Positions 1 to 12,700 are shown, numbered from the stretch's first letter. The stretch: 64,000 nucleotides of DNA from Gymnorhina tibicen (GCA_013399875.1 VXAZ01006785.1:169918-233917); one strand, 5' to 3'. The notes: generated by a model from the letters alone, not told the origin. A program made the numbers and translations.

Positions 1-57
1 TGTTCTTTGTGCTCCCCCCCCCCCCCCTTTACAAGACACCGCCGCTCCCCTCCCCGC

Positions 58-460
58 TCGTCGGGAATCACGGAATCACGGAATCACGGAATAACGGGAT
101 GGCGCAGGCTGGGAGGGCCCACGGGGCTCATCTGCTCCCACCCCCTGCCCCAGCAGGGCCATCCTAGAGCACAGGGCATGGGATTGTGTGCAGAGGCCTC
201 TGGAATATCCCCCGTGACGAGAGTCCAGCCCCTCTCTGGTCTCTGTTCCAGCTTGGTCCCTGCCCAGGGCAGAGGTTCTGCCTCCTGGGCAGGGAATTCT
301 TGGGCTCAGTCCCTGCCCGTCCCTCTGGGGCCATTGCTGGGATCCCAGAGCAGAGCCCGGGCCCTGCCCTGAGCCCTCCCCGCAGCCAGGGACACCCAGG
401 GCTGAGGGCCCCTCTCGAGGCTGAACAGCCCCAGCTCAGCCTTCAGGGAGGATGGTGGTG
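58..460 (-). mobile_element. CR1 LINE 3' end fragment (antisense to plus)
   Basis: Reads on the minus strand. It starts at 58-95 with the short tandem repeat typical of CR1 3' ends (units of AATCACGG), then a stretch resembling the CR1 3' UTR (AGGGCCCACGGGGCTCATCT, CCCAGCAGGGCCATCCTAGA, CTGGAATATCCC). The left flank is a run of 14 C (14-27). The right limit is uncertain; the last clearly similar part is the AACAGCCCCAGCTC segment near 425-440. Confidence 0.7.
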
Positions 461-3269
461 AAATGAAAGGCTTGAGGCTTTCTAGGAAAAACTACTTAAT
501 TTGGAACGTGTCAGAAGCTACTGTGCAGCCCTCCCTGCACTCCTACCTCCTGCCCAGCCTTACGAAGAAGCCACATGTTCTCCGGCAAATGTAAAAATCC
601 ATAACAACTTGCTCCATTGCTCTGTTTTCAACTGCTTAACTTCCTAAGTAATGTGTTAGGTAACCATGTTATTATAATTTAATTTGAAACTGGGCAGGAC
701 TCATAATGCTTTTCGTCTTGGACTGCCTAAATTGCTTTGTTTTTCTTTTGAGTAAATGAATGAAGATGCAATTATGAAATTGTAACAGCGTGAAATAGAT
801 GATTCACTAGATTATTACACTGGAGGAGACTGTGCTGCTGGTTGAGTTAATAATAGTTCACGCACAGCTCTGTCTTACGAAGTACACAATGGACGAGGTT
901 ATGTGCATTCTCCATAAAGCTAATTTGGCCAAGTGTAAGCACACAGCCTATTTCATTCTACTTATACATCACAAAATCAAATTAGTTGTTTAAAAACCTA
1001 AAATTACCTGTAACTGTAAGGTTAAGTCCTAATTCTACAGCTATAGTTACTGAACTCCTGAAGGGCAGTACTGAGAGTAAATCATCCTATCAAATCTTCT
1101 TCTCTACATCTTAATCCTTTACAGAGAAAGAGGAAAGCAAATGAAGCATGAGAAAAGGGGAAAGGCAAAGATACAGAAATACAGGGATCAGACTCAGTAA
1201 CTCCTCTCCTGAGGCTTTCACCTTGGCTTTAATATATAATCAGCCCCAAAGTGCCTCACTGCCTTTGAACTGCCAACTCTCTGCTTTTTTTGGCTCCTCC
1301 AAAAAAAATCCTTCAGGTCATCTTCGAGAGCAGCCTTTTCTCACTAAAACTGGGAGGGAAAATAATTGTCCCCTATTTCTTTTAGCAGGGCCTGCCTGCT
1401 GAAAGAATCAGTGTGAGTAGAAATGACATGAAAAAAAAAAAGTGTGTCCTCAAGCATTACATAAATAAATTACTTCAAACATTGCACGTTTTACTGTTCA
1501 CAGCAGCTGCTAGAATGTTCCAAGGGAAGGACTTTAATTAATTGTCATCTGTATATGTTTGAATTTATAAAAATTGCACTATGTTACAGATGTCTTACCT
1601 TTCTGTAATCTGTGATTTCTTTAGTGGGCAGGACATCCTGATTTTCTTTACAGTACCTGCTAATGTTTTTTCCACTCCAATACAATATTCTTAAATATAT
1701 CTGAGGTTTCTGGCAGTCTTTCCAATAGCACATCCCTGCTCCATGTCATCATCTGTCATCCTGCTCTCCTTTTATATCCACAAGAACTGTAAGAACATGT
1801 GACAAAACAGCTCGTTCAGGCTGGAAGTGGCTTCTTCACTTGAAGCACCTTTCTGCCACCAGCAGCATGAAAATCTGGCAATTTGTTCAACACTCTAATT
1901 CAGGAGTAAAAATTTCAGACTACCAACAAATTAGCCTGCATTTCAGAAAGCACCTTCTGCAGTGAAGAAGCAAAAACTGTGCCTCCAATGAATATTGCAC
2001 TCCACATCCATACAGGGAAAGGCAGGACTTCTGGTGGAGACGTGTCCAGCTTTAGCCAGCACATTTCAGGAAGAATTGAGAATGTCAAAGTAGCCCAGCA
2101 GGAATGACAAATGTATACAGGAGATTTGATCCAGAAGAAAGACTTGGGCAGTTGGAATTGTTTACCCTAACAAGGAAAAGACTTATGGGAAGCATGGCAG
2201 CACCATGTAAATACGCATGTCAGGAAAGTAAGACAGTGCCCTGGTCTGCTTGTTCATGTAGGACAGGATTACACTGAAAGGGCCTAAAGTTTACTCAGAA
2301 AATGGCCTTTAGAGATGAGGAAGGGCTGGTAAAAGCTGGTGAAGCTCAAAACAGGCTGCTTGAGGCAGATGAGAATCTCACACTGGAAATTTATAAGGCC
2401 ACTTGAAAACGTGGTGAAGGGTTTTGTAGTTTACTCTTTGCTGGTGTGGTGAATGGATTGCAGGGTCCCATCAGGGCCTCCTCCAGCCAAGTTCTGATTC
2501 TGAGCTGGCTGTGTTGTGACTGACACTGAGGTGACAGAACGGATCCCTGCTCCGAGGTGAGTGGAGCAGTTTCTGATGGGATGTTTCCCTGAAGCTTGGT
2601 GCTCAGATTCACTTACTTCCTTCACTGCTTCCTGACTGGGAACCAGAAATGTTCCTTTTCCAGGAAGATGCTGATCACCAGTGTCCTTCTCAAAGTTATG
2701 TTCAAAGCACCATTTTCGAATTCAGCTTTGTTTTGGATCTTCAGTTTACCTTTGGAAAGAGGGAACATGTCCCACACCTGGTCATTTTCTTTGTACTTCA
2801 AGCTATAATGTCAAGATGCAAATTACTGTGAAGTATGGAGCAGACACAAATTCTGCACTAACTCTCCATCCTTTCTGTTGCAAAGGTCTCTTTTTATTTT
2901 CCAGTCTCTTTGCTGCCTTTACTCTCTTACCTTGTCTGACCTGTTTCTATGAGAGAAAGCTTTTACCCACCTCCCTTCTGCTGGGTTCTCTCATTCCACA
3001 AAGTCTTTGTTGGTTGCTTTTCTGCAACCTTTCTGCATGTTGCTGGACACCTTCATCCATTTCCACCCATACATTCTCTCTCGAGCCCAACACTTACTAG
3101 CCTGTTCTGTGCCATCTTCATTAGTTATGATATAATCTTTCATGATAAGAGAAACTAATTTATTTTCTATGTAATCTAGACCAGACCTTGAGAGAAAATG
3201 CAGTAAGGTGTTAATAATAACTATAATGTATAGCAGATTACCATCCCTGGCACAGAATGGTCTCAGTTA

Positions 3270-3350
3270 AATAGAACCACACAAGCTGAGTCTGGATGGG
3301 CCTCTGGAGATTCTCCAGTCCAAGCCCCACATTCAGCAGACCCGTCTGGT
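3270..3350 (-). mobile_element. Possible old CR1 3' remnant
   Basis: The segment AGAATGGTCTCAGTTAAATAGAACC through GATTCTCCAGTCCAAGCCCC resembles the CR1 3' end read on the minus strand, but with many changes and no terminal repeat. Short and diverged, so uncertain. Confidence 0.35.
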
Positions 3351-3552
3351 CTTTGTGATGGCTTCTGCAAGACTGGTAAAACAGTTTTCTGATAGCTACA
3401 GAAGAATGTCAGTTAGTTTTGATCTAAAAGGGTACACTGAGGTATCCTTTAGCTTAGCTGACTTGGGAGCTAGAGCAAAGATTATCTGCAAATAAAATTA
3501 ATGAAACAGAATAATGGTAATGAACTGAGAACAGAAGTTCAGGGAAATTTGG

Positions 3553-3601
3553 TGATGCATAATGAGATAATGCTTTGTGATGATGCATAATAAGATAATG
3601 C
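3553..3601. repeat. Short direct repeat
   Basis: TGATGCATAATGAGATAATGC (3553-3573) recurs as TGATGCATAATAAGATAATGC (3581-3601), one change in 21 bases, with a 7-bp spacer. Probably a local duplication. Confidence 0.75.
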
Positions 3602-3741
3602 AGAAAAAAATATAGCAAATTAGAGTAGGCAAAAAGAAGTCTGTCTCTTCTGTCAACCTGGGATTCAACTCTGAAAGAATTTCTGAGAAACTTCAGTAGT
3701 TTAACACAAATGCAATCTTAAAATACTTTTTATTAGAAGCC

Positions 3742-4159
3742 TCATTTGAAACAACACCATGCACACACTGTGGAGTTAGGAGGATCTTTTTCATATTCAT
3801 GTGAATAATAACTTGATGTTTGCTTATATATATATTTAGAAAGAACATCTTGTACCTCTGCAGCTAACACCTTTCCTGCATAAGGGAGATCTGGCACATT
3901 GAAAGGAGTATTTGGATTATTCTGTAGCACTTGCATAACGAGTCCTTCCATAGGCCTTGCAGGAATGCCCTGGGGACTGCAGCAGCCCTTTGGTGGCAGG
4001 TGTGACCAGCGTGTGAGACAGTGCCAGTTGGGCACAGAGAACAGGCAAAGCCATTGACCCAGTCACTAAACACTTCAGCCTCAACAACATGAGCACCACA
4101 CAGATGTAGCTGATGTAGCTGATGACCGAGAGGCTTTGCAGCACCTGCCACTTCCTCAA
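3742..4159 (-). other. Unidentified patch of open frames, possible pseudogene
   Basis: Three overlapping minus-strand frames are open here. The most protein-like part is 3742-3970, with LVMQVLQNNPNTPFNVPDLP and AAEVQDVLSKYIYKQTSSYY. Upstream in another frame (4159-3917) is a hydrophobic stretch, VISYISYICVVLMLL. I do not recognise any family. Possibilities are a frame-shifted retrocopy, an exon of an unseen neighbouring gene, or chance. There is no poly-A tail, splice site or start context that decides it. Confidence 0.25.
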
Positions 4160-4320
4160 GCCCAGCTCACCGGCTGCACCTCTGTGTTATCAGCAAGGGA
4201 CATCACAAATGACAGCAGGGACGGAGTCTCGTTGGCAAACGTCCCACAGGGGAAAGTGTCAATTTCTCCGTCTTGGGGTGATTTTATGATGATAATCATC
4301 TGCTTTATGCCTAGAAAGGC

Positions 4321-5024
4321 TGTTGTAGCTTTAAGATGAACCAGGGGCCGGGGCTGGAGCCTGGGAGCCCCGGGCGCAGGCTCTGTTCAAACTTTCTCCC
4401 TCCGGTGCTCCGGACAGCGCGCACTGGGATGCTGCTTTGTTCCTTTTGTTGGATTGGTTTTTTGCTAGCTTGAAGCAAGAAGTTTTTTTTCCCTTCCCCT
4501 CCCCTGGCCTGGAGGCTGTACCGGGAATCCTCTCGGCAGCTTTTTGGGTTTTTTTTCTTGAACTGTTTCGGCTTGGCTTGTTTTTCTTTTCGGCCAGTCC
4601 AGGGAACCCGTGGGACCGCCCCGAACCCGAGACCTCGGAGGAGCTGAACCAACACGAGAAAGGACATTAAACTCCACCAACTTCGGCTGCTCGAGGAGGA
4701 GGCCCAAGCCACAAATCCAACAGGTTCCCAGCTGCTGCGTGAACTCTTTCCTCCCCCCTTTCCAGAGACAAACACGGGCAGCTGCTATCTTTGCCTCTCG
4801 GCCACGCGGTGAGGTGGGGGGGTGGGTGAAAGGTTCAATTTTTTTTTTCCCCTGGGCTTTGCGTGTATCTTGCTTTGTCAATAAACAGTTTTACCTTTTT
4901 TTTTCCACTTTCATCCCTGGTATCCATTTCTCTCATTGGCAGAAGTTACTGAAGCCCTTTCCCTTTAGAGGGAAACGCTCATTCCAGGCATTTCCTCCTG
5001 AAATTTGTCTCCAAAACCGAGACA
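4321..5024 (+). mobile_element. Solo LTR of an endogenous retrovirus, downstream of INPP5D
   Basis: About 704 bp starting TGTTGTAGC and ending CCGAGACA, the TG...CA ends of an LTR. It has a GC-rich 5' part, poly-T and poly-C tracts, and a polyadenylation signal AATAAA at 4880-4885 after TTGCTTTGTC, all in plus orientation. No internal retroviral coding region flanks it. The 5-bp flanks (AAGGC and TTCTC) do not match, so no target-site duplication is visible. The family name is not assigned. Confidence 0.7.
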
Positions 5025-8000
5025 TTCTCTCAGGCAGTGATTACGGAAATAAAAGTGAAATATCTGGGTATTGTCTATTTCCAGTCCATCTGCTGATACT
5101 GGTTAGGAGATGTCTGGGAACTGCCCTGTGTCACCTTGGTCAGTTAGTCCCGACACCCACAGTTTAATCACACATAAATATCTGAGCCTTCACAATGTTA
5201 CGAAAATAAGGAGCTTGGTCTGGGGGTGAATCAATTCATTTCTGGACAATACGTTCCTTCAATCACATGGACTATTACTGTAGTATCACAAGGACAACAG
5301 AAAAACATCTTAAAATTTTAGCAAACCTTTCTTTTTAAAAACAAGTGGGAGGATAGTGACTAAGCTGTACAGAAAAAGGGTGCTTGGTCCCAGTAGATTA
5401 CAGGCTTAAGCAACATAATTTCTAACATCAAAATTATCCCCTTGCTATTTTGGAGTAACTCAGCTTAATTTGGTTTTCCTTCTGTTTTTCCTCTTCCTTG
5501 AACCATTTTCTCTAAGACCCTGCCTTTACCAGGGAGGAAATGTGTCGCCCTCAACATCTTAGGAAAAGGCTTAACAGTGCCCTGTGGTGGTTGTACAGAG
5601 AGGACAAAGAAACTGGTGTTAGGTGCAACAGGTGCAGGTAGGAAATGGGGGGTTTAAAACTCTCTGTGTTCTGCAACATTACATCCTGTAGCTGGGAACT
5701 TCAAGCATTTTTGACAGCTCGGTCTCCATGGAAATAAGTACAAAAAGAATCCAGCTATTTTAAGAACTTAAAATAAAGGGCACCGGAAGGTTATGGATAG
5801 ATAATACATCTGGGGGAAATCAGTACATTTTTGGAAAATTTATATCCTTCAGTTTGTGTCTTTTGCTCATACTGCCTGTACCAATTTAACTGGACAACAG
5901 TAGAGAGGGAAGAGCGGTGTGCCTGGTTTGGCAAAAGGGGCTCAGGCTCGGTGATGTCAGGGAGAGTAGCACCTTGTGTTCCGTTCTGCTTTCATGTGGT
6001 TCAAGACATGGGCAGTAACACCAGTAGATATCATCTTAGAGGCTTTGTTACAGAAATTAAAAATTAAATAAAACAAACAGAAGCATTAGACTTCTTTCTT
6101 AAATTCGGTTTTCTAATACTCACATCTGCCAAGCTCCCACAGCTGCTGTTACCACTTCTACCATCCCAAGGCACAGCCAGTCTGGCCACAGAGACAATTA
6201 CTGTATAGCGTCTCACCACTTGTCCCACTTCTCCTCCACTCCGTGCCTAAGCTGTTCACCTGAGAAGTCTCTCGTCCACAGAGGCTTCAGAAAACACTTG
6301 ACAGAGCCTTCTTTTGAACATTGTCCACTTGCACAAAGCCCGGTGGCATTTGCTATCATTCCATGAGACTCTTTGGAACCCCAAGTGGGTAGGCAATCCA
6401 TTTTAAGCATAGGAATAGGAATGTATTTTTTTCTGCTGGAAACTTGGCAGAGAGCTGCTCTTCTCCCCCAGCAACACGCCTTTCTAAAGGACAGGCCAAA
6501 TCAAGTACCTGGATGAATTTTTATGCCTTAGCAAGTCCAGTGTTATCAAACTCCGTTCATCTGCAAATCTGTTCACTATTTAAGCAGCATTCCCAATGTT
6601 TACACAGAAAGCTGTATTTGTTTTATATCCAGTTTTTACTTTCTAAACTTTGGGGAATATACTTTATTTTTTACAGTTTAGGGAGTCAGGGATAAAACAC
6701 AAAAATCTGAGCTTGTTTCATTGTTGAGAAGTTAAATTTTTTTATAGGAAGCTCATCCCATTTCCATCTCCACACATAGAACACAGCCCAGAATTACTGG
6801 GAACTGATCTAACTCTCTGTACTGGACAGAAAGTTCACCTGCTCCAGGGAGCTTTTACTCGGTGGCCACACAAGTTCTTCTGCAACCTAGAAAAGTGAAA
6901 TGCTCCCCAGGGCCAGGGAAATACCATGGCTACTGAACTATGGCGATTACACAGAGAAGGTTCTGGTGAATAAAGCAAGAGGAATGTAAGCTCATGGTCT
7001 CTCTTGCTGATTTGTAGGTTAGAGAGCCAGGTGCTTCAGTAATGATGCCTTGAAACTCCAACCTGCGTGGCACAAAATCATCTCCTCTTAAAAGGTTTCT
7101 TTGTACAGGTTGTCCTCTTTCACCCATTCTCACAAGCCTGTGCTTAGCCTCTTCTGCTCCAGTAAAATTACTGTACCTTTTCTACACTCACACAATTAGT
7201 AATTGAACCTGCTAACAGGTGCTGTAGTTTTCAAACCAGCTGACAGAAAGATGCATTCTCAGCTGTCTTCCCTTGGTGCCTTTGGTGTTTTCTCTGGGCA
7301 GGGACTACTGTCACTGAACAAGCTGGTGTAATACCCACCTAAAGCTGAATTATGTGACAGGCAGTTCTGAATTTTCAATAAAGAATGACCAGAAAGGTGA
7401 CTATTTTATTATTTTTAAAGTAATCAACATAGAAACAATAGCAGTGATTAAGTCACAACAGGCTTAGCCTAATAGTAACCACAGCATTAATACTTAACAC
7501 AAATATAACAGAAATGACAAGTGTGTTAACATTATTCATTCTCAGTCAATGAACAAAAGTGTACAGTAAGGTCAGCATTAATCTATTAAGAATGCTCCAA
7601 AACCAGCTGGCCAGTGTCCTCCAAAGCAGAGTGCTTGCTGCCAGGCAGGCTGGGGTGCTGCTGTCTGCCCCTCCAGGCAGCTGTACTCCTGGGCTGCCAT
7701 GGGCCCTGCCTCTTCCCCTGTTTCTGCCTGTGGTTCTGGTGTTTCTCTCTGTTTGTTGGGGTATCAAAGCAGGGCCTGCTCAAAGGAAAAAGCTGCAGTG
7801 CCACGGGCTGGCCCTCACATGCTGTGTCCCTGGGGGGTGCAGGCATGCAACCCCAGCTCCAGGCAAGGCTGGCTCCATTGACAGTGTGTGACCTGCATCA
7901 GTATCTGCTATTCAGACTCTTTCCCCACCCTCCCTGACCTCCTTGCTGCATGGATAGGACATGCTTTTGGAGCTGTACCGCTTTTAAGATGCTTTCTTTT

Positions 8001-8744
8001 ACATATCACTTTTAATAGGAATCCTGTAACACAAAATAGAAATCTTGCTTTTGTAGGAAGGGGGTTCTTTCAATCCACCCCTTCCATCTCCTAGTCCTTG
8101 TACTGTACCGTCCTCTTTTCCGAAACATTTACTAATGCATGTACTTGGCCACCCGCCTCTTAATGGAAGTACCAAAGTGACACTCAAAAGAATAACTTGC
8201 ATTTGGTATTGTGGTCCTGGCCCCTCTTGGTCTGAGCAACATAGGATAAACTTCTCAGCTAGAACATTTTCATAATCACGGGGAGGGCTACATCCTCAAA
8301 AATAAAATTCCTCAGTCCTTTTTAGAACCAGACCAGAGGACATCACTGTGAACAAAGCAGTAGTCTCCATCGTTCTTCCCATCAGGATTCCTCCTAGGGT
8401 ACCACCAGCTGCTGTGTCATGTTCACTGTAGAAGCAAGAGAAGACATCAGCTTGTATATTGTCAATTCTACAAGTTTTGGGTTTCCACCTTAATGGAGAC
8501 GGAAAAAAATAATCCTACAGCTTGCTCAAAGAGGCTTTTTCTCCCAAACCCACTTGCTAAGTCCTCCCCTACTCCTTCTCATACAGCTTATTATGTTCTG
8601 TTGAAAAAAACCCAAAAAACAACACAAAACCAAATCAAACCATAACAAATAAACCCACCAGCCCAGGAAAGTATATGTCTGATTATTTCTGTAGAGGGTT
8701 CAGTAATTAGAAGACACTGTTCTAAGTTGCTTAGCGTTTACCAC
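5025..8744. other. Intergenic DNA between solo LTR and INPP5D 3' end
   Basis: No coding exon recognised. An A-rich tract with ACAAAA/AACAAA units lies at 8604-8655 and may be the tail of an old insertion. In mammals the next gene in this direction is ATG16L1; I see no match here to the N-terminus of that protein and no CpG island that would mark its promoter. Confidence 0.5.
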
Positions 8745-9157
8745 TAACTGCTAACTACTTTTAATCATCTTTTTATTACTTACAGCAAAGCAAACCATTG
8801 CCCAATGCTACAGTTTTGTGCTATCAGGCCAGGATCAGCCACTCTTAGGAACAGCACAGTATGCCCGAAACAAGACATAGCAAGGTACTGACTCTTTGCA
8901 TTAGTCTTGTGACCACCAGGCTTAAACAGCCCAGAAGAAGGTAAAAATTCCCGCAAAGCTAAGGCCATAGTTTCAATGCCATCCTCTGCAGCAATACTGC
9001 TGTAGGATATTCCCTGGCACCCCCTGCTCTGCAAGCCCTGTAGGTTTGTGGGACAGCACTGAGCTTGGATAGGAACCATGGAGTGAGGACATAGTGACTA
9101 AGGCAATATTACTCCAGTCTCAGTGATATCACAGCCAAAGACAACTTCCACCCCACT
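8745..9157 (-). other. INPP5D: Probable INPP5D 3' UTR
   Basis: This is the stretch after the TGA on the minus strand. It contains no repeat I recognise. Two polyadenylation hexamers close together near its far end suggest a UTR of roughly 400 nt. A longer UTR is possible, since another AATAAA on the minus strand lies at 7410-7405. Transcript ends are not visible in the sequence, so the boundary is an estimate. Confidence 0.5.
8760..8777 (-). promoter_or_regulatory. INPP5D: Polyadenylation signals of INPP5D (candidate)
   Basis: On the minus strand AATAAA (8777-8772) is followed by ATTAAA (8765-8760), about 380 nt after the stop codon. A closely spaced pair is typical of a real 3' end, but there is no transcript evidence. 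Confidence 0.5.
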
Positions 9158-9755
9158 TCATTCCCCCAAGTAACACACCGGTGTAGTTGTCCTGCTGACC
9201 GGGCCCTCCTCCGTCCGGTGCTTCCCAGAGTGCGGCAGCTCTGAACTGTCCCGATAGTCCCGGCCCTTGGAGTTCTGCATGTCCAGCACCGCCCGGCTCT
9301 TGGAGGGAAGGGGCGGCTTGTTCTGCTGTCCTTGGATGCTCAGGCTGACTTCAGCCCTCGATGGTTTCATGATTTTTTTGAGCGGTGCCGAGTTTTCTAG
9401 TGGCGTTGTCATCTTTGGTTTGCCTTGACTCTTTTCCCCTGTATTCTTTTCTTCTGATTGGCAGGGGGAGGTGTAGGACCGGAATCGCTGTGTGGGCACC
9501 AGGAAAGGTGGCGATGGCTGTTTGCCAGAGGTCTTGCTGCACTCAGGCTCCTGTGGCTTTGTGAGATGATAGCTCTGCTCAGGCAGCGGCGGCTGCTCTT
9601 TCCGCAAGGCCTTGGGGTATTCCTGCTCTTTCTTGGGGGCCACCTTGCCCTTGGAGCCCATGGAGCCGTACAGCGGGTTCTCAAACATCTCTGGCCTTTG
9701 CTGCCCCTCCTCCTGCAGCACAGGCTCTGCCGTGGATTTCCCCACATCAGGCGGC
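9158..9755 (-). CDS. INPP5D: INPP5D exon 26: second NPxY motif and C-terminus
   Basis: Encodes residues 986-1184 and the TGA stop (9160-9158). MFENPLYGSMG carries the NPLY motif (Y1015; human Y1021 region). Proline-rich SH3-binding candidates are KEQPPLPEQ and KPPLPSKS. The end reads GRDYRDSSELPHSGKHRTEE and then a short tail unlike human. Acceptor AATGTAG|GCCG. Conservation in the middle is patchy, as expected for a disordered tail. Confidence 0.96.
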
Positions 9756-12700
9756 CTACATTCATGGAAGTAGGGTGAAAAGGAGACTTGTGAAGAGAAG
9801 GCAAGAGAGTCACTGACTGATTGAGAGAGAACATGAATAGTAAATGAGTGTGAGCAAATTAAACTGACTGCCTAAGTGGGCAGCAGGAAAACAATTAAAC
9901 TCTGGGAGAGAGAACAGAAGTGTGCATTATTTTTACTTTGTTTAATCATTAGTAACATGACAGCAGAGAGCAGATATGCATAGCATTGTGTAAACTCCCT
10001 GCTAGACTACAGTCCTGTCAAAGTGATGTTTGGCTTCTTTTTAAACACAGATAAACTACCGAGCCAAACTGTGCCAGGTCCTTTGATGACTCTGCAACAC
10101 ACACAAATCTGAATTTGAATATTAATAAGAATCTTCAGATCTGACAGAGAGGGTGGAAATGGTTGTCTAGGGGCTTAAAATAAGAGCTCACATCATACTG
10201 TGGCATTTTACAACTAGGTCAATCTCCTCTTGCTACCACTGCAGCATGGTATTCCTGAGGAAGGGATAAATCTCCTTAATGCAACCAAATGCACAGTGTA
10301 AGAGTAATAGCTCTGCTGTAGGGTGAGACAATCCGTGTGCATTCCCAGCGGAGCCCTTTGAGCTGCAGCTCAGCCTGGAATGACAGCACAGCTGTGCAAA
10401 GGGACACAGCAGGTCCTGTGGGTTTGGGTCACTCGACCTGATTTGGCCAGGCTTTCACCTGGAAAGTACTTAAAAAATCAGCCACAGTATCACTGAGCAG
10501 AGTGGAATAGAGGTGAGTGGCACGTATTCTTTGGGTGTCTTCAAATGAGTTGTGCTCCTTGCCTCAAGCTCTTTTCTGGCAGTCAGTGCATGTGGGAGCA
10601 GAGAGCTGAGCCATGATGGAACACTGGGTACAGAACAGGCCCAAGCAGTGCTGGCAGCTCTGACTACTGCAAGTTCTGACTTCCAGAATGCCACATCCAT
10701 TTACCAGGGAGCTCTAGCCCAGCTCAGAGAGCAGCTGTCTCTTGGCTGTGAAGAGGTCTGCAACAAGGACACAGATTGCACACATGCACTGGTGTAGTAG
10801 CCTCATCACCTCACTAAGCTGGGAAAGGATGGGATATTTTCAGTTGCCAGATGGAAACTCTGCATCAAGGCTTGTGATAGAGGCAGCACATGGAGTCTAG
10901 CTTCTGCGGCAAGCTGGACATTTGTACAGTGCAAGTAGAAATTTAGTGAAAGTACTTCACGTATAACACACGAAGGACCTCTCCTTCCCATCCAGAGGAA
11001 GGATCTATGCCACACCCCCCACATTTTCTTCTTTGTTATTACAGTCAACTTTGTAATTTTCTCCTTCTCTTCTCTTGGTAGAGAATTAAACCTACATATA
11101 TCAGGCTGAGACAACTGGGGTTGTTCAGTCTGGAGAAGACTCCAAGGAGTCTTCACTGCGCCCTTCCAGTGCCTAAAGAGGACTTACACAACGGAGGGAG
11201 AGTGCAGATAGTGACAGGACAAGGGGGAACAGTTTTAAAACTGAAGAGGAGAGATTTAGCTTAGTTGTTAGGAAGAAGGGTGCTGAGGCCCTTGCACAGA
11301 GAAGCTCTGGCTGCCCCATCCCTGGAAGTGTCCCAAGGCCAGGTTGCATGGGGCTTGGAGCAACCTGGGATAGTGGAGAGTGTCCCTGCCCATGACAGGG
11401 GGTGGAATGAGATGAGCTTTAAGGTCCCTTCCAATCCAAACCATTCTATGATTCTAAGATTCCATGATTTAATTGTAAGTTTAACTCATGTATCTTTGGC
11501 TTTCCTTTCACAAAATTCTGAGGAACTGCTACACTAGTTTTCTTTGAGTATGCCATGTCTGCACTTGTGAACTTCACTTATCTTTCTAATTCTAGAGATA
11601 AAATATGTAAAGAACATGCTGCACCTAGAACTCTCCAAACAGATAATGAAACAGTGACTGTGCAGAATGACAGGAGAGAGGGGTCCAGCCCCAGTGCAAA
11701 ACTCAAAACACTCACAGGTACTCTTGACTCCAATTACAAATGCTTCTGTTTGCTGTAGGCTGGAGGGATGGTTTTGGAGACAGAGGTGACAAGGAGGGTG
11801 ATGTGGAGGATGACTGACTCTGCCCCATTAGGGAGGTGTTCTCTTTGGGCTGCTGCTCATAGTTCCAGAGGGAAGGTGGCTGATCTGGTGAAGGTGTCTG
11901 CTTAAGCTGGCAGGTTGCAGAGGGCTGCTGAGAGAAGGCAGCCATGCCCAGGTAGTTGGGGTTGCTGATGTCTGTGGGGGTGGAGCTGCTCAAGAGAAGA
12001 AATATTGTTAGGGAGGTACATGCACAAATACATTTGGGGTCTTTGTCTCCCTGCCAGCTACAAAGGAGTTAGTGCCCACTGACCGCTTAGATTCAATACC
12101 ACCTACTTTTTTAAATGTTTTTTTGGTCACTGTTACTTCAGAATCAGGGAGTAAGTGGGAGTCCTGTTAGTGCCTCACTCCCCTCAGTCACTGGAGAGGA
12201 AGCAGCTGGGTCAAGACCACCTCCCCCACCCCCAAAATAGTTTCTGTGGCTGTGGTAGATGCTTCCCTTTCCAGGCTGCAGAGAGCACTCGGCTTCTGCA
12301 GCCACACACAGGGACTGTCATGGGTTTCTGGGCCCAGCCAGAAGCTGCCTGCAAGGAAAAGCCCCAGTGAAAACAGGTGAAAGGGCAGCCTTACCCAGAC
12401 TCATCCTTGGAAAGGAAAAGTCAGGCAGTTTGAGCATAGCTTCCCACCCCAAGCTGTCAGAGGTAAGGTGGCAAGGTTACCGTAAAATATCCTCCTTTCC
12501 CAGGCTGTCTGGAGAAGGGACAGCACTCCCCCAGTGGCGAGCGATGGCTGCTGCCTCTCTGGCCATCAGATGAGTAGATTTTGACTTTCTGTTGGAAATA
12601 GAAGGGCCTTTTCTAAGTGGGTGCAGGGACCCGGTTAATGCATTCTCAGCTTTTGAAACTTTGGGCACAGGAGCATTGACCAGTCCTGACCAGAGAGCCA

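Larger units (their letters stand above)
461..3741. other. Intergenic DNA downstream of INPP5D
   Basis: AT-rich single-copy-looking sequence, apart from the possible CR1 remnant at 3270-3350 and a 21-bp direct repeat at 3553-3573 and 3581-3601 (20 of 21 bases alike). No exon, RNA gene or CpG island was recognised. Confidence 0.5.

Noticed and set aside
4311..4881. Long open frames on both strands (154, 138 and 185 codons, the last extending to 5167)
   Set aside because: They overlap the solo LTR at 4321-5024 and have skewed Ser/Lys/Gly composition with no family match.
1..8744. ATG16L1, the mammalian downstream neighbour of INPP5D
   Set aside because: I looked for its N-terminal sequence and a CpG-island promoter on the minus strand and saw neither. 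It may lie beyond the window.
9409..9834. 141-codon minus-strand frame overlapping exon 26
   Set aside because: It is a shifted frame over the real INPP5D exon 26, whose frame carries ENPLYG and the conserved C-terminus.
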